From positions 1-10,417 of the forward strand of contig DAOVUE010000013.1 in the NCBI GenBank assembly GCA_030632745.1: a DNA stretch of 10,417 nucleotides, given 5' to 3'. Below are positions 6,914-10,417 of this stretch, one piece after another. Source of the DNA: Pseudomonadota bacterium. Lineage in GTDB: Bacteria; Pseudomonadota; Gammaproteobacteria; GRL18. The position numbers were made by a program, and so were the translations under genes. The notes below the pieces were generated by a model that saw only the letters and a list, made by a program, of their open reading frames with translations, had not been told where the DNA came from and did no database searches. Within the stretch, counting starts at the first letter, position 1. The number at the start of each line of letters is the position of its first letter.

Positions 6914-7522
6914 ATGGCTTTTGAGCCTTTATCTCTTTATATTGATGGTGTCACAGGCAACAATATTGCGGGTGTGGATGAAGTCGGGCGTGGTCCTCTG
7001 GCTGGCCCTGTAGTGACTGCTGCGGTTATTCTTGATCCGGATAAGCCCATTACAGGGCTTGATGATTCAAAAAAACTATCAGAAAAAAAACGTGAAGTTT
7101 TAGCTGTTGAAATTCGAGAAAAAGCCTTGTGTTATGCTATAGGTCGGGCTGAGCAGTTTGAAATTGATGAATTAAATATTTTTCATGCTACTCTGCTGGC
7201 GATGAAACGGGCAATTGAAAGTTTAACGATACAAGCTGATCATGTGCTGGTGGATGGAAAATTTTGTCCGCAAGTATCATGCTCCTGTAAGGCTGTGATT
7301 AAAGGTGATGCTAAAGTGGCAGCCATCAGTGCTGCTTCTATCCTGGCAAAAGTCTGTCGTGATAATGAAATGATAAGAATGGATGATACTTATCCGGGGT
7401 ATGGTTTTGCAAAGCATAAGGGCTACCCGACCAGGCTGCACATTGAAGCATTGCAAAAATTAGGTGCTTGTCCCATCCACCGTAGAAGTTTTAAACCCGT
7501 ACAAAAAGTTTTAATTTCATAA
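6914..7522 (+). CDS. rnhB: RnhB, ribonuclease HII
   Basis: RNase HII cuts the RNA strand of RNA-DNA hybrids and starts removal of single ribonucleotides misbuilt into DNA. The product is 202 residues, close to the family norm (E. coli: 198). The four metal-binding acidic residues are in place: Asp22 and Glu23 in [15 protein letters not shown] (20-34), Asp114 in LVDG and Asp132 in KGDAKV; they correspond to E. coli Asp16, Glu17, Asp108 and Asp126. [13 protein letters not shown] (49-61) and [16 protein letters not shown] (138-153) are also typical. A strong TAGGAG, overlapping the lpxB stop codon and ending five bases before the ATG, fixes the start. dnaE begins 4 bp downstream, as in E. coli where rnhB also sits between lpxB and dnaE. 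Confidence 0.97.
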   Translation: MAFEPLSLYIDGVTGNNIAGVDEVGRGPLAGPVVTAAVILDPDKPITGLDDSKKLSEKKREVLAVEIREKALCYAIGRAEQFEIDELNIFHATLLAMKRAIESLTIQADHVLVDGKFCPQVSCSCKAVIKGDAKVAAISAASILAKVCRDNEMIRMDDTYPGYGFAKHKGYPTRLHIEALQKLGACPIHRRSFKPVQKVLIS

Positions 7523-7526
7523 CCAT

Positions 7527-10417
7527 ATGTCCAATCAATTTATTCATTTAAACCTGCATACCGAATTTTCTTTAGTTGATGGAATTGTTCGCTTAAAACC
7601 TCTGATTAAAGCGCTTCAAGAGGCTGAAATGCCGGCCATTGCCATTACTGATCAAAGTAATTTTTATGCCCTGGTAAAATTCTATCAGGCTTGTCTCGGG
7701 GCCGGTATAAAACCACTTCTTGGTGCTGATGTATGGCTTTATAACGAGGAGAAACCCGCTCAGCCCTTCCGTTTATTGCTTCTTTGCAAAACTAATGAAG
7801 GTTATCTTAATCTTAAACAATTAATCAGTCAGAGTTATTTAAGTGGTCAGCATCTGGGTAAAGCGATAATAAAACAGGACTGGCTGGGTAAACATGCTGC
7901 AGGATTAATTGCCTTATTAGGCAAAGACAGTGATGTGGGGCAGTTATTGCTGGAAGATAAAAAGGATGAGGCAGAACAAAGCCTAATATTCTACCAACAA
8001 CTGTTTCCTGATCATCTCTATATGGAAATTCAAAGAACCTCCAGACTGGGAGATGAAAAATTTTTGCACCAGGTGGTCAATCTGGCTGCACGATTAATGT
8101 TACCCGTAGTGGCTACTAATGCGGTACGTTTTTTGAAAAAAGATGAATTTTCTGCACATGATACCAGGGTTTGTGTAAATCAGGGGCGTATTCTGGCGGA
8201 TAAAAAACGTCCCCATGACTTCTCAGAAGAACAGTATTTTAAATCTGCAGATGAAATGGCTGAACTCTTTGATGATATTCCGGAAGCTCTGGAAAACACC
8301 GTTGAAATTGCCAAACGCTGTAATGTCACTCTGCATCTGGGGGAAAATTTTCTGCCCGACTTTCCTATTCCGGAAGGTTTGAGTATGGATGAATACTTTC
8401 GTCAATTATCCCATGAAGGCTTAGATAAACGTTTTACGCAATTATTTAATTGCGCTGATTATGAAAAAAATCCGCAGTATCAGGAAAAAATTAAAGTCTA
8501 CCGGGAACGTCTGGATATTGAGCTGGATGTTATTACTCAAATGGGTTTTCCCGGTTATTTTCTTATTGTTGCCGACTTTATTCAATGGTCAAAAGAACAT
8601 CATGTGCCGGTAGGGCCGGGACGTGGATCGGGTGCCGGATCATTAGTGGCTTATGCCATGACGATTACCGATCTGGATCCTCTGCAGTACGAACTTTTAT
8701 TTGAGCGTTTTCTTAATCCGGAACGTGTTTCCATGCCGGATTTTGATATTGATTTTTGTATGGAAGGGCGTGAAAAAGTTATTCAATATGTTTCTGAAAC
8801 CTATGGTCGTGATCGGGTTTCTCAGATTATTACCTTTGGTTCGATGGCGGCTAAAGCTGCTATTCGTGATGTGGGACGGGTACAGGGGCAGGGCTATGGC
8901 TTTGTTGATTCTCTGGCAAAATTAATCCCCATGGATATCGGGATTACAATTTCTAAAGCTATGCAGCAGGAGGAAGAACTGCAGCGTCGCTATGATAATG
9001 ATGATGCTGTGCGAGACTTAATTGATATGGCTCTGGCACTGGAAGGTATTACCAAAAATGTGGGCAAGCATGCCGGTGGTGTGGTTATCTCCCCCAGTGA
9101 TATTAATGACTTTTCACCTGTCTATTGTGAACAGGATTCGCAAAGTATTGTAACCCAGTACGATAAAAATGATGTAGAAACCGTTGGTCTGGTGAAATTT
9201 GATTTTCTGGGTTTAAAAACCCTGACGGTTATAGACTGGGCTTTAGAAATCATCAATGCTAAAAAGAAAAAATCAGCTGAAGCAGAAGTTGATATTACCC
9301 TGATTGACCTGGAAGACAGACCTTCCTTTGATACCCTAAAAGCCAGTAATACGACAGCTGTTTTCCAGCTGGAATCCCGAGGTATGAAAGATCTTATTAA
9401 ACGTCTGCAGCCGGATTGTTTTGAAGATATTGTTGCTCTGGTGGCCTTATTCAGACCCGGCCCGCTGCAATCGGGAATGGTTGATGATTTTATTGATCGT
9501 AAACATGGCCGTCAGAAAGTGGAATACCCTCACCCCTCTTTAGAGCCTATTCTGCAACCGACTTACGGCACCATTTTGTATCAGGAACAGGTGATGCAGA
9601 TATCACAGGTTTTAGCCGGATATACCTTAGGCGGTGCTGATTTATTACGTCGTGCCATGGGCAAGAAAAAACCCGAAGTGATGGCGGCACAACGCTCAAT
9701 CTTTGAAGAGGGCTCAGTCGAAAATGGTGTTGACAAAGAAATCGCAACGCATATTTTTGATCAGATGGAAAAATTTGCCGCCTATGGTTTCAATAAATCA
9801 CATTCAGCGGCTTATGCCTTAGTCTCCTACCAGACCCTGTGGTTAAAAACACATTATGTTGAAGCCTTTATGGCGGCAGTATTATCTGCAGATATGGATA
9901 ATACCGATAAAGTGGTTGTGGTGATTGAAGAGTGTCGTGATGCCGGATTGAAAGTAGTGGCCCCCAATATCAATCTGTCTGAGTATAAATTTACCGTGAA
10001 TGATGATAATGAAATTGTTTATGGCCTGGGTGCAATAAAAGGAGTGGGAGAAGGGGCGATTGAAAGTATTGTAGAGTCCCGTACTGCTGGTGGAATTTAT
10101 AAGGATTTTCAGGAATTTTGTAATCGGGTTGATTTACGACGCTGTAATAAAAGAGTGATGGAAACCCTGGTTAAAGCCGGTGCTTTAGATGATTTTGGTT
10201 TGACGAGATCCACCTTATTAAATGCAATTCCTGAAGCAACCAAAGCGGCCGATCAATTTTCTAAAGCACATGATGCAGGCCAGGATGATCTTTTTGGCGG
10301 TGACTTTTTTAATACGGGTGCCATGGACAGTACTGGTGATAAAGCATCCAGCGCTTTTAAAACTATTGCAGAATGGCCTGAGGATGAACGTTTACGGGCT
10401 GAAAAAGAGACTCTTGG
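7527..10417 (+). CDS. dnaE: DnaE, DNA polymerase III alpha subunit (3' end outside the window)
   Basis: DnaE is the replicative polymerase subunit. The frame runs without a stop from ATG 7527 to the right edge: 963 full codons of an expected ~1,160, ending just before the family's LYLTGHP segment. The N-terminal PHP domain (HTEFSLVDG, AITDQSN) lacks several metal-ligand histidines seen in active PHP domains (HLNLH for HLHxH; TDQ for TDH), as in E. coli, so proofreading probably relies on DnaQ. The polymerase part has VGPGRGSGAGSLVAYA, the catalytic Asp407 and Asp409 in PDFDIDF (E. coli Asp401, Asp403) and Asp559 in KFDFLGL (E. coli Asp555). QDDLF at 919-923 matches the sliding-clamp-binding motif (E. 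coli QADMF). The start has no clear ribosome binding site; the 4-bp gap to rnhB suggests coupling. Only the C-terminal OB-fold and tau-binding end is missing. Confidence 0.97.
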   Translation, partial: MSNQFIHLNLHTEFSLVDGIVRLKPLIKALQEAEMPAIAITDQSNFYALVKFYQACLGAGIKPLLGADVWLYNEEKPAQPFRLLLLCKTNEGYLNLKQLISQSYLSGQHLGKAIIKQDWLGKHAAGLIALLGKDSDVGQLLLEDKKDEAEQSLIFYQQLFPDHLYMEIQRTSRLGDEKFLHQVVNLAARLMLPVVATNAVRFLKKDEFSAHDTRVCVNQGRILADKKRPHDFSEEQYFKSADEMAELFDDIPEALENTVEIAKRCNVTLHLGENFLPDFPIPEGLSMDEYFRQLSHEGLDKRFTQLFNCADYEKNPQYQEKIKVYRERLDIELDVITQMGFPGYFLIVADFIQWSKEHHVPVGPGRGSGAGSLVAYAMTITDLDPLQYELLFERFLNPERVSMPDFDIDFCMEGREKVIQYVSETYGRDRVSQIITFGSMAAKAAIRDVGRVQGQGYGFVDSLAKLIPMDIGITISKAMQQEEELQRRYDNDDAVRDLIDMALALEGITKNVGKHAGGVVISPSDINDFSPVYCEQDSQSIVTQYDKNDVETVGLVKFDFLGLKTLTVIDWALEIINAKKKKSAEAEVDITLIDLEDRPSFDTLKASNTTAVFQLESRGMKDLIKRLQPDCFEDIVALVALFRPGPLQSGMVDDFIDRKHGRQKVEYPHPSLEPILQPTYGTILYQEQVMQISQVLAGYTLGGADLLRRAMGKKKPEVMAAQRSIFEEGSVENGVDKEIATHIFDQMEKFAAYGFNKSHSAAYALVSYQTLWLKTHYVEAFMAAVLSADMDNTDKVVVVIEECRDAGLKVVAPNINLSEYKFTVNDDNEIVYGLGAIKGVGEGAIESIVESRTAGGIYKDFQEFCNRVDLRRCNKRVMETLVKAGALDDFGLTRSTLLNAIPEATKAADQFSKAHDAGQDDLFGGDFFNTGAMDSTGDKASSAFKTIAEWPEDERLRAEKETL

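Noticed and set aside
8701..8925. Plus-strand frame inside dnaE
   Set aside because: It overlaps the catalytic PDFDIDF region of dnaE in another frame; the dnaE frame is unmistakable, so this is a shadow.
9547..9747. Minus-strand frame inside dnaE, and similar minus-strand frames at 1153-1335, 2820-3089, 6416-6601 and 8223-8405
   Set aside because: All are antisense to conserved genes, lack recognisable domains and have no supporting start context.
1..10417. Mobile element, phage, toxin-antitoxin or new defence system
   Set aside because: Every gene belongs to a known housekeeping family in its classical order; I saw no transposase, integrase, tRNA, terminal inverted repeats or change in base composition.

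Overview
The window carries one continuous, plus-strand block of envelope-biogenesis and DNA-metabolism genes: bamA - skp - lpxD - fabZ - lpxA - lpxB - rnhB - dnaE (cut by the right edge). This order is the textbook arrangement of Gammaproteobacteria (in E. coli: rseP-bamA-skp-lpxD-fabZ-lpxA-lpxB-rnhB-dnaE). The DNA is AT-rich (roughly 40% GC judged by eye), and all genes share the same AT-leaning codon habit, so nothing looks recently acquired. The organism is therefore a Gram-negative gammaproteobacterium making lipid A. A genus cannot be named from this sequence alone.

Layout. Positions 1-216 are non-coding or unassigned and contain short degenerate direct repeats and a weak promoter candidate. 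bamA (217-2562) encodes the outer-membrane beta-barrel assembly protein. A 141-bp AT-rich gap follows, with T-rich tandem repeats, an 8-bp inverted repeat and a perfect TATAAT box. Then come skp (2704-3219; periplasmic chaperone) and, 7 bp later, lpxD (3227-4258). A second gap (4259-4405) holds several mutually exclusive inverted repeats ahead of fabZ (4406-4861). From fabZ onward spacing is tight: lpxA 5 bp later, lpxA/lpxB overlapping by one base (TGATG), rnhB 8 bp after lpxB, and dnaE 4 bp after rnhB. This pattern suggests one long transcript with translational coupling.

How the genes work together. FabZ makes enoyl-ACP from 3-hydroxyacyl-ACP and so competes with LpxA and LpxD for the same 3-hydroxyacyl-ACP pool. 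LpxA, LpxD and LpxB perform the first, third and fifth steps of lipid A synthesis. Skp and BamA move outer-membrane proteins across the periplasm and insert them beside that lipid A. RnhB and DnaE are replication and repair enzymes that share the transcript by long-conserved linkage.

This is an ordinary, deeply conserved locus, and I see no undescribed multi-gene system. The points most worth a second look are the switch-like inverted repeats ahead of fabZ and a methionine at the acyl-chain 'ruler' position of LpxA, which predicts a shorter (C10-type) ester-linked acyl chain on lipid A. Smaller points are the likely misplacement of the bamA start if the first ATG is used, and the separate promoter-like region before skp.
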